Of a DNA stretch of 64,000 nucleotides, positions 1-8,499 are shown piece after piece. Position numbers and translations under genes: made by a program. Source of the stretch: Hyphococcus luteus (GTDB taxonomy: Bacteria > Pseudomonadota > Alphaproteobacteria > Caulobacterales > Parvularculaceae); assembly GCF_002943565.1 (NCBI RefSeq), contig NZ_PJCH01000003.1, positions 194,001 to 258,000 of the forward strand, in the 5' to 3' direction. The notes beneath the pieces were generated by a model. That model saw only the letters and a list, made by a program, of their open reading frames with translations, made no database searches and was not told the DNA's origin. How positions within the stretch are numbered: position 1 is the stretch's first letter; each line of letters begins with the position of its first letter.

Positions 1-442
1 ACAGCGCCGGCTCCAGGACCCGCGCCTCGTCGCCGGAAATCATCTTTGCCGCGCCGCCAAGCGCCGAGACCATGGACGCCTGCACTTCGAGCGGCGCGCT
101 GTCGTTTTCGCCATAGGCGACGGCGAGCATGCCGTCCGGGCGATAATCGATGAAAAGGCCGGTCTCTTCTTCGAGGGCGGCGGCGTATTCGCGCCAGAGC
201 GCGAGCCCGCGCGCGCCGAAACGATAAAGCGCCTGGCTCAAAGCCGCGGGCAGCTCGCCATATTCGAATGACGGCGCCAGCATGCCCGCCGCGGCGTGGC
301 TTGCGGACGGGATCGCCCCGCCGCCCGCTTCCGCGGCGTCGAAGACGGCGACGCGCGCGCCTTCCCTGACGAGCGTCCGGGCGAGCGCCAGGCCAATAAC
401 GCCGCCGCCGACAATCGCAATGTCAAATCCTTTAACGCTCAT
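1..442 (-). CDS. thiO: Glycine oxidase ThiO-like FAD oxidoreductase (partial, 3' end outside window)
   Basis: Only the N-terminal 147 or so residues are present; the gene runs off the left edge. The ATG at 442-440 opens a frame with a Rossmann dinucleotide-binding motif (IAIVGGGVIGLALA) at residues 7-20, followed by an acidic residue ending the second strand (VAVFDA). The stretch ASHAAAGMLAPSFEYGELP is characteristic of the glycine oxidase/ThiO group of the DAO superfamily. ThiO oxidises glycine to the imine used for thiazole synthesis in thiamine biosynthesis. No other thi gene lies in the window, so another D-amino-acid oxidase-like role cannot be excluded. Confidence 0.75.
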   Translation of the reverse strand, partial: MSVKGFDIAIVGGGVIGLALARTLVREGARVAVFDAAEAGGGAIPSASHAAAGMLAPSFEYGELPAALSQALYRFGARGLALWREYAAALEEETGLFIDYRPDGMLAVAYGENDSAPLEVQASMVSALGGAAKMISGDEARVLEPAL

Positions 443-549
443 CCTGCCCTTTTGGCCGCTGGCGCCGGTTTTGTCATCTCATGCATGCTGCCGCCTTTTG
501 TCATGCCGGTGTTGAGCGCCGCCATCCGCCGCGCTCGCTGACGCAATCG

Positions 550-1128
550 TTACGCGCCGCCTTCTTTCTTTTCGTCTTCCGGAACCGGCCAGGCGATGAG
601 CCGCGTCTTTTCGCGCGAGCCGACGGAAGAGCCGAAAAAATAATTGACCACCGCCGCCGTCATCGTGGCCAGCGCGCCGAGCATGATCGAAAACTCCGTC
701 TCGGCGCCGGCGGGCAGCTTTTTCGCCACCATAACGCCGAGCACAAGAAAGAAGCCGAGAATGACAAGCGCGCCCAGAACCGACGGCGTCCAGTCGTCCA
801 TCTTAACCTGGCGCGCGCGCGCATTGGCGCGGTCGCCCGCATCGATACGCATTTCCTCGACACGCGCCTGACGCAACGCGAGCTGGAACTCCTGTTCGGC
901 TTTTTTGATCGCAAGAAGGTGTTCGGGCCCCGCGCGCTCCAGCGCATCGGCGAGCGTGTCTTCGCTTGCCGCATCATCGCCGAAAACCGCGCGCGACAAT
1001 TGCCCGACCGCCGCGCCGGCGAGCGGCCCGCCCAGCGCATGAGCCAGACCCGGCGCGATGCGCGCAATCGCGCGCTTTATTCTGCCGCGGCTCTTCGTTT
1101 CTTTTTCGAAGTCCGGCGAAGCGTCCAT
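550..1128 (-). CDS. Holin-like membrane protein (GTA/phage 3-TM holin type)
   Basis: A 192-residue protein. The N-terminal half is charged and probably helical (about residues 45-110). Two hydrophobic segments follow (about residues 115-135 and 145-165), and the motif FGSSVGSREKTRLI comes directly after the last one. This architecture and the FGSSxGSxxK motif are typical of small phage and gene-transfer-agent holin-like proteins. No other phage or GTA gene (terminase, capsid, endolysin) is visible nearby, so the gene is an orphan here. The holin role is inferred from family resemblance only. It is transcribed divergently from the antiporter homologue at 1383. Confidence 0.6.
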   Translation of the reverse strand: MDASPDFEKETKSRGRIKRAIARIAPGLAHALGGPLAGAAVGQLSRAVFGDDAASEDTLADALERAGPEHLLAIKKAEQEFQLALRQARVEEMRIDAGDRANARARQVKMDDWTPSVLGALVILGFFLVLGVMVAKKLPAGAETEFSIMLGALATMTAAVVNYFFGSSVGSREKTRLIAWPVPEDEKKEGGA

Positions 1129-1183
1129 AACAACCTCTCACACAACAAAGTTCGCCGCAGATCATAGAGCCGAAAAAAAACCC

Positions 1184-1199
1184 GTGGATATCTATCCAC
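1184..1199. promoter_or_regulatory. Inverted repeat in divergent promoter region
   Basis: GTGGATA-TC-TATCCAC has 7-bp perfect arms around a 2-nt centre and sits in the 254-bp AT-richer gap between the divergent holin-like gene and the antiporter homologue. It could be an operator or a small hairpin; no regulator gene is adjacent. Nothing else in the gap is recognisable. Confidence 0.3.
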
Positions 1200-1382
1200 C
1201 AAAAAAATTTCCGTGATAGAATGGTGCATCCGCAGTCCGTCCGGGCCCGGAATATAGGGCTAAACGGGCTAATTCTATCGAAAATTCAATTTGCAATTGC
1301 GCGCGGATCAATCCAAAGTTGCGGTTAATGATTCGGCGCGCGGCAATAGCGCCGAACGGCAACGGCGGACAAAAAACTCCCA

Positions 1383-2606
1383 ATGGCTTTCGCTATCGCA
1401 GCGGCCTTACTGGCCGCACTGTTTTTGATTCTGGGTCGCGGCAAGGTCTTCAGCCTGAAGGCGGTTGACGCGGCGGCGCGCGCGCCGGCCGCGATGCTGG
1501 CCTTGGGCGCAGGCGCCTCGCTTGTCTGGCGAGTCGCCGGCGCGCCATTCGCGCCTTCGGAGTGGACCGCCGCCGGGGCCGACGCCCTTCTCGCCCTCAT
1601 CGCCTTTACCGCAGCTGCACAATTTCGAATCACCAAGCTTGCGAGCGTCTGCCCCGCCTCCTTCCGGCTGACCATTGGCGGGGCGCCGATCTTCCTCGTC
1701 GTCTGCGGGCTCGCAGCCTTCATTCTGGTGCCGCAGCTTTCCTTGAGCGCGGCCTTCCTCCTCGCCGGGGCGCTCACCCTCAACGGCGCCGCCTTCGACC
1801 GCCGGGCGGTCACCGGCGCGCCGGCCCCCTCAACGTTAAAAGCCGCGGTGCGGCTTGAAAGCGCGGCGATCCTCGCGCTCGGCATTCCCGTCGCCGTCAT
1901 GCTCGAAGCGGTCGCCACCGCCGCGCCGCAGGACATGCCGCTGGCGACGCCGCTCTTCGAGGCCTCGCGCGGTTTCCTTATCGCCTTTGCGCTTGGCGGC
2001 TCTTTAGGGCTCGCCGCCGCCCATTACGGCAATTTTCATCGCTTCCGGAAAAACGCCGCGGGTTTCGCCGTCGCCGCTGGCGTCATCGCCTTTGTCGCAG
2101 CGCCCTTTATCGGCGCCCATGCGGTGATCGCCGCCGCCGCCGCCGGGCTTTTATGGGGCGAGCAGACCCGCGCGCTGACCGTGACGCGGGTGCGCCTGCG
2201 CCGTTCGGCGGAGCGCCTCGCCGCGCCGCTCGCATATCTCGGCTTCGGCGCGGTTCTGGCGCCGCGCATGCTGCAGGCGGATCTCCTGATCGTGCTTTTC
2301 GCCGCGGCGGCCGTCACCATCATGCGCGCCGGGCCCCGCCTCGCCGCGCTTCGAAAAACCAGCCTGCCCCAGGAAAGCCAGATGTTTCTCGCCTGGTTCG
2401 GCGGCGCGCCGGGCGTCGCCTCGGCCCTGTTCCTGATTTCGCTGTTCGATGCGCCGTCGATCATGGCGCAGGATGCGGTCCTCACCGTCGGCGCGGTCGC
2501 CGTCACGTTCGGCATCCTCGCCGCGCGCATCACTTCGCGGCCCCTCGTCAAACTGCTCTTGAAACAGACGGCGCTCGCCCGCAGACGCGCGAAATTCGCG
2601 GGCTAG
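1383..2606 (+). CDS. CPA-type cation/proton antiporter homologue lacking ion-site motifs
   Basis: A 407-residue polytopic membrane protein with roughly 11-12 hydrophobic segments. The C-terminal part (QMFLAWFGGAPGVASALFLI, about residues 340-360) matches the conserved WFGPRG-like helix of NhaP-type Na+/H+ antiporters. LLAGALTLNGAAFDRRAVTG and VRLESAAILALG align with the TDP- and ESGLND-containing helices. At the expected ion-binding positions TDP reads GAA and the ND pair reads IL. The overall fold therefore looks conserved but the acidic ion site does not. It may be a non-transporting homologue or use another mechanism. It stands alone, convergent with the kinase gene. Confidence 0.6.
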   Translation: MAFAIAAALLAALFLILGRGKVFSLKAVDAAARAPAAMLALGAGASLVWRVAGAPFAPSEWTAAGADALLALIAFTAAAQFRITKLASVCPASFRLTIGGAPIFLVVCGLAAFILVPQLSLSAAFLLAGALTLNGAAFDRRAVTGAPAPSTLKAAVRLESAAILALGIPVAVMLEAVATAAPQDMPLATPLFEASRGFLIAFALGGSLGLAAAHYGNFHRFRKNAAGFAVAAGVIAFVAAPFIGAHAVIAAAAAGLLWGEQTRALTVTRVRLRRSAERLAAPLAYLGFGAVLAPRMLQADLLIVLFAAAAVTIMRAGPRLAALRKTSLPQESQMFLAWFGGAPGVASALFLISLFDAPSIMAQDAVLTVGAVAVTFGILAARITSRPLVKLLLKQTALARRRAKFAG

Positions 2607-2671
2607 ATTTAAGTGGTCGCGCCGGTAACGCGAAAAACCGGCTTCCGCTTCTTCACCTAGCGCTTTGGCCC

Positions 2672-3388
2672 TCACCACTCAAACGTCTCAAGATGCGCGC
2701 GCAGGTGAAACACCGTCGGGAACTTTTTGAGAATGAGATCCGAGCGGTTGCCCATGCAGATGTCGCGGATCGCCTGGGGCTGTTTCCTGTAATGCTCGCG
2801 CCCGCCGACAAGATCGTAAAGAAGCCGCGCCACGCACAGGATGTCGGCGCGCCGCTCCACCGCCGGGGTGCGGCCCCAGTCGTGAAAATCGATGGTGCGC
2901 ACCCGAAAGAAAACGCCGGTGCGTTCGACGAAGATGTTTCCCTTGTGAAGGTCGCCGTGAAACTCCTTGCGAGCGTGGATTTCCTCAAGCCCGTTCACCA
3001 GCGCATAGGTGAGGTTGAGCGCCTCGAAAGCCGGCATGCGTCCGCCGCGATAGCGCTTCAGCATGTCTTCAAGGATCGCGCCGCCGAAATATTCGCTGAT
3101 CAGGCAATAGATGAAGCGGTCGTCGATCCACACCTCCTCGGCGTGGAGATATTTGACGACGATATCGCAGTCCCGCAGCGCGTCGAGCTTGCGCGCATAG
3201 CGCTGGAAGCGTTTCGCGTTCTGTTCCTTCGAGCGGTAATAGAGCTTCGCCGCGCGGGTGAGGCCCGTCGCCTTTTCGCGGATCTTGTAGACCTCGCCTT
3301 CCGAGCCCGCGCCGATGGGTTCGATCACCTCGTAACGCCAGGTCAGCCGGTCGCCCTTGGAAAGGCCGAAGGAATGTGGCTTGCTCAT
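2672..3388 (-). CDS. Serine/threonine protein kinase-like protein
   Basis: A 238-residue kinase domain. It has a glycine loop IGAGSEGEVYK (residues 25-35), an invariant-lysine equivalent K48 in AAKLYY, a catalytic loop HGDLHKGNIF with D146 and N151, and a metal-binding IDFHDWG with D167. All catalytic residues are present, so it should be active. There is no transmembrane or sensor domain. The start chosen is ATG 3388 (MSKPHSF); an upstream in-frame start at 3478 would add a basic tail overlapping the channel gene. The gene lies 52 nt downstream of the voltage-gated channel gene on the same strand, so the two are probably cotranscribed. Substrate unknown. Confidence 0.75.
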   Translation of the reverse strand: MSKPHSFGLSKGDRLTWRYEVIEPIGAGSEGEVYKIREKATGLTRAAKLYYRSKEQNAKRFQRYARKLDALRDCDIVVKYLHAEEVWIDDRFIYCLISEYFGGAILEDMLKRYRGGRMPAFEALNLTYALVNGLEEIHARKEFHGDLHKGNIFVERTGVFFRVRTIDFHDWGRTPAVERRADILCVARLLYDLVGGREHYRKQPQAIRDICMGNRSDLILKKFPTVFHLRAHLETFEW

Positions 3389-3440
3389 GAGGATCGGAAA
3401 GTCGCATTTTTTGCGCCCGCCGAAAAGCGGGAAGAAAAGA

Positions 3441-4235
3441 CTAAGACGCCGGCGGCAGGCGTTTCGCCAAGCCCTCAATCTCCGCGCGCAAGGCGCTGAT
3501 TTCCTTCCGGATCTCCGCCTGTCCTTCCATCACTTCGTCAACGACGGGTTCGCTATCTTCCTCCACCACCCGCACGACGATGGCGACGAAAAGATTGAGC
3601 ATCGTAAAAGTCGCGATCAGGACGAAGGTCAGGAAAAAGACCCAGGACCGGCTGTGCGTCTCGGAGACCTGCGAGGCGATGTCGGGCCAGCCTTCAAGCG
3701 TCATCACCTGAAACAGGGTGTACATTGCCTGAAAGACGTCGCCGAAGAGGTCCGGATGGGCGGGGCCGTAGAGATTGGCGGCGATCACCGCGAAGACATA
3801 GACAATGAGCGCCAGGACGACCCCCACCGAGGCGATGCCGGGAATCGAATCGAGCAGGGCCGAGACCACCACCCGCATGCGCGGAATGACGGTGATGACG
3901 CGCAAGACCCGCAACACCCGGAAGGCGCGCAGGGCCCCGAGGCCCGAGGTCGCCGCCCCCACCGAGACGAGAACGATCAGGAAATCGAAGACATTCCAGC
4001 CGTTTTTGAAATAGGCGGCGCGCCAGGCGATGATCCGGAGGCCGATCTCGACGACAAAGGCGTAGATGATGCCCCGGTCGACGGCCATCAGCCAGGGCCC
4101 GGCCCCGTCGCGCACCCCGGAAAAGGTGTCGGCCCCGAGAATCACCGCATTGATGATGATCAGCCCCAGCACCACGCCCTGAAAGGCGTCGCTTTCGATA
4201 AAGCGCTGCAGCGCGGTTTTTTGCTCGTCAGTCAT
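3441..4235 (-). CDS. Bacterial voltage-gated cation channel (NaChBac/BacNav family)
   Basis: A 264-residue single-domain six-helix channel subunit, expected to form a tetramer in the inner membrane. S4 carries four arginines every third residue (R103, R106, R109, R112, in ALRAFRVLRVLRV). The pore loop ends in the filter TLEGWPD (residues 179-185), where NaChBac and NavAb have TLESWxx. S6 follows (FLTFVLIATFTMLNLFVAIVV), then a charged C-terminal helix with heptad character (about residues 225-258), as in the coiled-coil tail of BacNav channels. Gly at filter position 4 and Asp at position 7 resemble Ca2+-permeable bacterial channels more than strict Na+ channels. Upstream of the kinase gene. 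Confidence 0.88.
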   Translation of the reverse strand: MTDEQKTALQRFIESDAFQGVVLGLIIINAVILGADTFSGVRDGAGPWLMAVDRGIIYAFVVEIGLRIIAWRAAYFKNGWNVFDFLIVLVSVGAATSGLGALRAFRVLRVLRVITVIPRMRVVVSALLDSIPGIASVGVVLALIVYVFAVIAANLYGPAHPDLFGDVFQAMYTLFQVMTLEGWPDIASQVSETHSRSWVFFLTFVLIATFTMLNLFVAIVVRVVEEDSEPVVDEVMEGQAEIRKEISALRAEIEGLAKRLPPAS

Positions 4236-4490
4236 TCGGGCCGCTGCTTGGGGAAAATCGTCCGGAAAGGCGCGTAAGCCAGCTTCTACGGGGATTCTGA
4301 CGGGCTGGAAATTGAAGCCCCTTCCCTAATCGGGGCCGGATGCGCAAATATTGCCAAAAGGCAAGGCGGGGCGGCGTCCGGTTTCTCGCTCAAGCGATTG
4401 GCGGGCTTTACAAATTCCGCTATGCGGGTGCGTTCGGGCGGGTCTTCGCCCATTACAAGAGACTTCGGCGTTTCTAAAGAGGCCGGCCAG

Positions 4491-6989
4491 GTGAGCGACA
4501 ACGCAGACGAAAACGAAGAGCGGCAAGCCCGTCAGCCCGATGACGGCGAGGCGGACGACAATCCGCGCATGCGTTTCAAAGGCATCATCGAGTCCGGCGC
4601 GCGCGCCGCGGCCGGCTATGGCGCCGGCGCTGTCTCATACGTTTCCGGCGGCGAACGGCGCTGGAACTCCATGAGCCGGCAGGTCTGGCAGATGGCGCGC
4701 CTCACCTCGGTTTTCGTTTTCTTCTCCATGATCGTCGGCCTGCCGCTCGGCAACTGGTTCGCGCATCGCCAGTTGAACGCGCTCACCGGCGCCGACCGGC
4801 CCTGGAATCCGCTCGCCGCTTTTGAAATCGAAACGCTGCTCTTTGCGTTCATCATCCCGGCGCTGGTTTTGTTCATCGGCTATGCGGTCTCGCGTCTCAT
4901 CGAAATGATCCGCGCGGCGGAATCGATCGCCGCCGCGGCGCAACGCATCGTCACGCCCGATTTGGCGGCGGCGGAAAACGCGGACAGCGTCGGCGCCGTG
5001 GTGCAGGGCCACATGACCGCGCTGAATGAAGGGCTCGACGGCGCCCTCACCCGTCTTGCGTCGGTGGAAGCGATGATCCGCCAGCATGTGGAAGCGATCG
5101 AGATCGCCGGCGAAGCCATTGAGGCGCGCGCCACCGGCGCCGTGGGCCGCGTCGCCGATGAACGCTCGCGGCTGATGGAGCTCACCGAAACGCTGAACGC
5201 TCATGCGGACAGTTTCGCCGCGGCGATTGCGGAAAAGGCGAAGACAACCATCTCCTCGCTCGAATCCGCAGAAATAACGACAGTGCAAGCGGAAAAGGAT
5301 TTCGACGAACGCCTGCACCGGCTTGAAAGCGCCGCCGAGCGCGCTTTCAATTCTTTTGAATCCCTGCGCGACGCCCTGCGCGATGTCGATGAATCGATGC
5401 GCGCCTCGGCCCAGGCCATCGACGCCTCCACTGAAGAAACCAACGCCGCGACGCAGCGGGCCAAAGCCGCCGCCGACGCAGCCGCAGAGTCCGCCGCGCG
5501 CAACGCCGCCAATATCGGCTCCGCCGCCCGCGCCGCATCGGAAGAAGCGAAAAAAGCCGCCGAGGAAGCCGTTGAGACGGCGCGCGAACACGCGACACGC
5601 ACGGCGAAATCCGCCATCGATGCGACCACTGAAGAATCCGCCAAGGTTCAGGACGCCGCCGCCAAGGCGCTCGAGGACATTACGAAGTCAACCTCCGACG
5701 CGCTGACCGCCGCATCGGACGGCGCCTTGAAAGCCACCAAAGCCGCCGAAGACGTCACCGATGCGGCGCGCCGCACCGGCGAGGCTGCGGAAAAAGCCTC
5801 AACCGATGTCGCCGCCGCCAGCGACCGCGCCCGCAAAAGCTCCGAAGACGCCATGAAATTCTCCGAGACCGAAGCCGCGCGCATTGAAGAACGCAACCAG
5901 GCGCTCGCCGAAGCGCGGGCCGCGCTGGAAAAGGAAAATGCGCGCCTTGAATCGCTGATCGACGAACAGAGAAAACGCGCCGACCGCCTCGCCGAAGCCA
6001 TCGCCTCCCAGACCGACCGGTTGTCGCGCCTCGCCGAAGCGCAATTGCGCGAGCAGGAAGCCGCCGCCCGCCTCGCCGAAGCGCAAAACGAAATGCAGGC
6101 CCGCGCCGACCGCCAGGCCGCCGAGAAAAAGAAAGCGGAAGCCGCCGCGCGCCAAACGACAGATGAAGAAGAAGCCAGAAAAACGGAAAAGGAAGCCGAA
6201 GCGACGCTCGACCTGACGCCGGCGGCCCGCCGCAAGGAGCCGCCGCTGACGGCCGCAAAAACCGCCCCGGAAATTCCGCCTCAAGGAAAACCGGCCCCTG
6301 AAAAAGCGGCGGCGCAGAACAAACCCGCCGAAGCGTCCGCGGCCCCGGCATCCGGCGAAAAGCCCGCCGCAGCGCCGGCGAAAAAGCCCAACGGCGCGGC
6401 GCGCCTTGACGAGCTCGCCCGCGACATCGCCGAACGCCGCCCGAGCAAGCAAGCGGCGGCGAAAGAACCGCCGCTGACGCTCGGCAGGGACGAGAAAAGC
6501 GCCGACGGCAAGCGCAACAAGGGCAATGTGTCCTGGCGCGAAATCCTCGACGCCGCCGAAGAAGCCGCGCCGCTCGATCTCGGCAAGGCGGCGAAAGACA
6601 CGGATGCCGACGCCGATGCGCGCAAACAGGCCGAAGACGCAATCCGCATCATTGCGCAATTGCAGGATTTCACCCACGAGCTTGAAACCCGGCTTTACGG
6701 CGACCCGCCGCCGGCGCTGCAGGAGCGTTTCGAACGCGGCGACCGCAATGTCTTCGCCAACCGCCTGTTGCGGCTCAACGAGGCCGACGTGAAGCGCCGC
6801 ATAAGAACGGAATCAGGGCGCGACCGGCGGTTCGAATCCGGCGTGCATGAATTCCTGCAAGGCTTCGAACAACTCTTGGAAGACGCCACCACGTCGGAAA
6901 CCGCCGACGAAGAGCTCGAAGAATATCTCTCCTCGCCGCTCGGCCGGGTTTATCTCCTGATCGGCGCCACGGTCGGTTATTTCGCCTGA
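4491..6989 (+). CDS. TipN-like membrane-anchored coiled-coil polarity protein
   Basis: An 832-residue protein using GTG 4491, which has AAAGAGG 8 nt upstream; an ATG at 4398 would add 31 unlikely residues. An acidic N-terminus is followed by two membrane helices (about residues 67-90 and 110-135). A very long Ala/Glu/Lys-rich coiled coil runs to about residue 590, then a Pro/Ala/Lys-rich linker. The conserved-looking C-terminal domain of about 110 residues begins at LQDFTHELETRLYGD and ends at GRVYLLIGATVGYF. Length and layout resemble the Caulobacter birth-scar/new-pole marker TipN. Coiled coils give weak homology, so TipN is a candidate assignment. Another polar or cytoskeletal scaffold is possible. 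Confidence 0.5.
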   Translation: MSDNADENEERQARQPDDGEADDNPRMRFKGIIESGARAAAGYGAGAVSYVSGGERRWNSMSRQVWQMARLTSVFVFFSMIVGLPLGNWFAHRQLNALTGADRPWNPLAAFEIETLLFAFIIPALVLFIGYAVSRLIEMIRAAESIAAAAQRIVTPDLAAAENADSVGAVVQGHMTALNEGLDGALTRLASVEAMIRQHVEAIEIAGEAIEARATGAVGRVADERSRLMELTETLNAHADSFAAAIAEKAKTTISSLESAEITTVQAEKDFDERLHRLESAAERAFNSFESLRDALRDVDESMRASAQAIDASTEETNAATQRAKAAADAAAESAARNAANIGSAARAASEEAKKAAEEAVETAREHATRTAKSAIDATTEESAKVQDAAAKALEDITKSTSDALTAASDGALKATKAAEDVTDAARRTGEAAEKASTDVAAASDRARKSSEDAMKFSETEAARIEERNQALAEARAALEKENARLESLIDEQRKRADRLAEAIASQTDRLSRLAEAQLREQEAAARLAEAQNEMQARADRQAAEKKKAEAAARQTTDEEEARKTEKEAEATLDLTPAARRKEPPLTAAKTAPEIPPQGKPAPEKAAAQNKPAEASAAPASGEKPAAAPAKKPNGAARLDELARDIAERRPSKQAAAKEPPLTLGRDEKSADGKRNKGNVSWREILDAAEEAAPLDLGKAAKDTDADADARKQAEDAIRIIAQLQDFTHELETRLYGDPPPALQERFERGDRNVFANRLLRLNEADVKRRIRTESGRDRRFESGVHEFLQGFEQLLEDATTSETADEELEEYLSSPLGRVYLLIGATVGYFA

Positions 6990-6993
6990 CGCG

Positions 6994-7455
6994 TCACTCC
7001 GCGGTCACGACGTCGGTGATTTCCGCGAGCAATTCATCCCCGCACATCACCGCCGCCGCGCGATATTCCTTCGCGATGGCCGGGCCCTCATAACGCACAT
7101 TTTCGGTCGTGATCACTTGCGTAACCATGCCGTCCGGCGCCGTCGCGGTCAGATGCAGGCGCTGCGCCGGAACGGCGCTGCGGTCCGCCATGCCGGCCTC
7201 CCAGGAAAACGTATAGCCGGGGGTCGGCATGTCGACGGCGCCTTCGACGATCAGCGTCGTCTCTGCGCCCGGACCGGGCATGGCGTTCACCCAGGCTTTC
7301 CAGTCGCGCGAGTCGATGACCGGGCAGTCGCCGTTATCCGGCATGGCGGGCTCTTCTCCTGACGGCGCGTCCGCGCCCGGCGATGACGCCTGCTGCGCGC
7401 AGCCGGAAAGCGCGAACATCAAGGATGCTGCAACAAAGGAACATGCGTTTTTCAT
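6994..7455 (-). CDS. Small lipoprotein of unknown function
   Basis: A 153-residue protein with a short basic N-terminus, a hydrophobic segment and a lipobox ALSGC, so cleavage before Cys19 is expected. A Pro/Gly/Ser/Asp-rich linker follows. The mature domain has two cysteines (in GDCPVI and AVMCGDE) that could form a disulphide. I do not recognise the family. The 3' end is 4 nt from the 3' end of the convergent coiled-coil gene. Confidence 0.65.
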   Translation of the reverse strand: MKNACSFVAASLMFALSGCAQQASSPGADAPSGEEPAMPDNGDCPVIDSRDWKAWVNAMPGPGAETTLIVEGAVDMPTPGYTFSWEAGMADRSAVPAQRLHLTATAPDGMVTQVITTENVRYEGPAIAKEYRAAAVMCGDELLAEITDVVTAE

Positions 7456-7494
7456 GATGTCTGCTCCTTAACCAGAACCGTTTTGTTCAATATG

Positions 7495-7788
7495 TTATAG
7501 ATTATAAATATCTACCGGTTCACCTGTATCGTCATTTACCCATGTAATATCTTTCGGGGCATATACTTCTGGGTATCTGATTATCTCTCGATATGTCTCT
7601 TCCCATGTATCCCACAAAGGCTGAATTTCACCATTTTTATCTTCTTCATCTACAACAAACACCCAACCGCTCACCATTTCTGGCGGAGCATCATTTGGAA
7701 TGGGTAGCTCTTTAGTAAGATACAAATACCTCTTTGGAGGCCCTACATATTCTGCTTTGTAAGAAACTGTATATGACTTGGTTTCCAT
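7495..7788 (-). CDS. Hypothetical acidic small protein, AT-rich gene
   Basis: A 97-residue protein with no signal peptide or membrane helix, rich in Glu, Asp, Tyr, Pro and Trp. Base composition is clearly lower in GC than the surrounding genes, and codons such as AAA, TAT and ATA are common, which points to recent acquisition. It is flanked on both sides by lipoprotein genes on the same strand. I do not recognise the family. A small immunity-type or phage-derived protein would fit the composition but is not demonstrated. Confidence 0.6.
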   Translation of the reverse strand: METKSYTVSYKAEYVGPPKRYLYLTKELPIPNDAPPEMVSGWVFVVDEEDKNGEIQPLWDTWEETYREIIRYPEVYAPKDITWVNDDTGEPVDIYNL

Positions 7789-7857
7789 GGCGCACCTAAA
7801 TGACAGGGCGCAGAATAAAACCTGCGGCAGGCGAAGTCCAATGGGACGAAAAGCGAT

Positions 7858-8499
7858 CTAGCCGCTGAGCGATGCGGAGGTTTCGCCCTTCAGCGCTTCG
7901 CCCTCTTCATAAACCCAGCCGACAAGGTCGGCGATGACGTCGTCGAAAGCGGCGTCGAACGCTTCATAAGCGTCATCCGGTTCGGTCGAGCTTGCCGGCA
8001 TGCGGGCTTCGAATTTGCGCGCGGCGTAAACCGTCCCCTTGCCGTCGGACAGGCGCGCGTAAACGGAGACGTCGGCGGCGCGGGTTCCGCCACTCACTTT
8101 CAGCTCCATGCGGCGAATGTCCGTCTGTAAAACAAGATCGGCGACAGGGATCGCCGTGCGGTCGCCGACGCCGAGAATGCGGCCCGCGTCTTCGAAAGTC
8201 TGAATGACCGCGGTCTGGAAAAGCCGCGGCGCGCGGTCCGCCCATTCTGCGCCGGCGAGATATTCGATGCGGCCCGGCGCCGAAGCGACCGCGATGCGCA
8301 CGGAATCATAGACCCGCGTCGCGCGCGGCTCGTCCACGACGAGCGAAAAGGAAAGCCGCGGGCCCGACAGCGCGCCGGCGTCCGCCGCAGCGATGTGAAA
8401 GCGCGGTTTCGGCGGCGCCGCTTCAGGCAGCACCGAAACGCAACCCGACGCAAAAAGCGCCAGCGCGGCTGCGAAACCGTAAAGGAAAAATCTCGTCAT
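7858..8499 (-). CDS. ABC-type transport auxiliary lipoprotein (PqiC/DUF330-like)
   Basis: A 213-residue lipoprotein with signal peptide and lipobox FASGC (Cys20). The rest matches the shape of the PqiC-like auxiliary lipoproteins: YDSVRIAVASAPGRIEYLAGAEWADRAPRLFQTAVIQTFEDAG, then a domain with VADLVLQTDIRRMELK. In these systems the lipoprotein is an outer-membrane partner of an MCE protein. Its start codon overlaps the stop codon of the MCE gene (TAATG), so it is the last gene of the Mla-type operon. Confidence 0.8.
   Translation of the reverse strand: MTRFFLYGFAAALALFASGCVSVLPEAAPPKPRFHIAAADAGALSGPRLSFSLVVDEPRATRVYDSVRIAVASAPGRIEYLAGAEWADRAPRLFQTAVIQTFEDAGRILGVGDRTAIPVADLVLQTDIRRMELKVSGGTRAADVSVYARLSDGKGTVYAARKFEARMPASSTEPDDAYEAFDAAFDDVIADLVGWVYEEGEALKGETSASLSG

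Noticed and set aside
481-1167. Open plus-strand frame of 228 codons across the holin-like gene
   Set aside because: Arg/His-rich translation with no family features; it is the antisense of the holin-like gene, which has clear membrane helices and a family motif.
5755-6677. Long minus-strand frames opposite the coiled-coil gene
   Set aside because: Translations are Arg/Ala/Gly low-complexity, as expected opposite a GC-rich coiled-coil coding sequence; the plus-strand frame has domains and a ribosome site.
6825-6845. GGTTCGAATCC resembling a tRNA T-loop
   Set aside because: It lies within coding sequence and no acceptor, D or anticodon stems can be formed around it.
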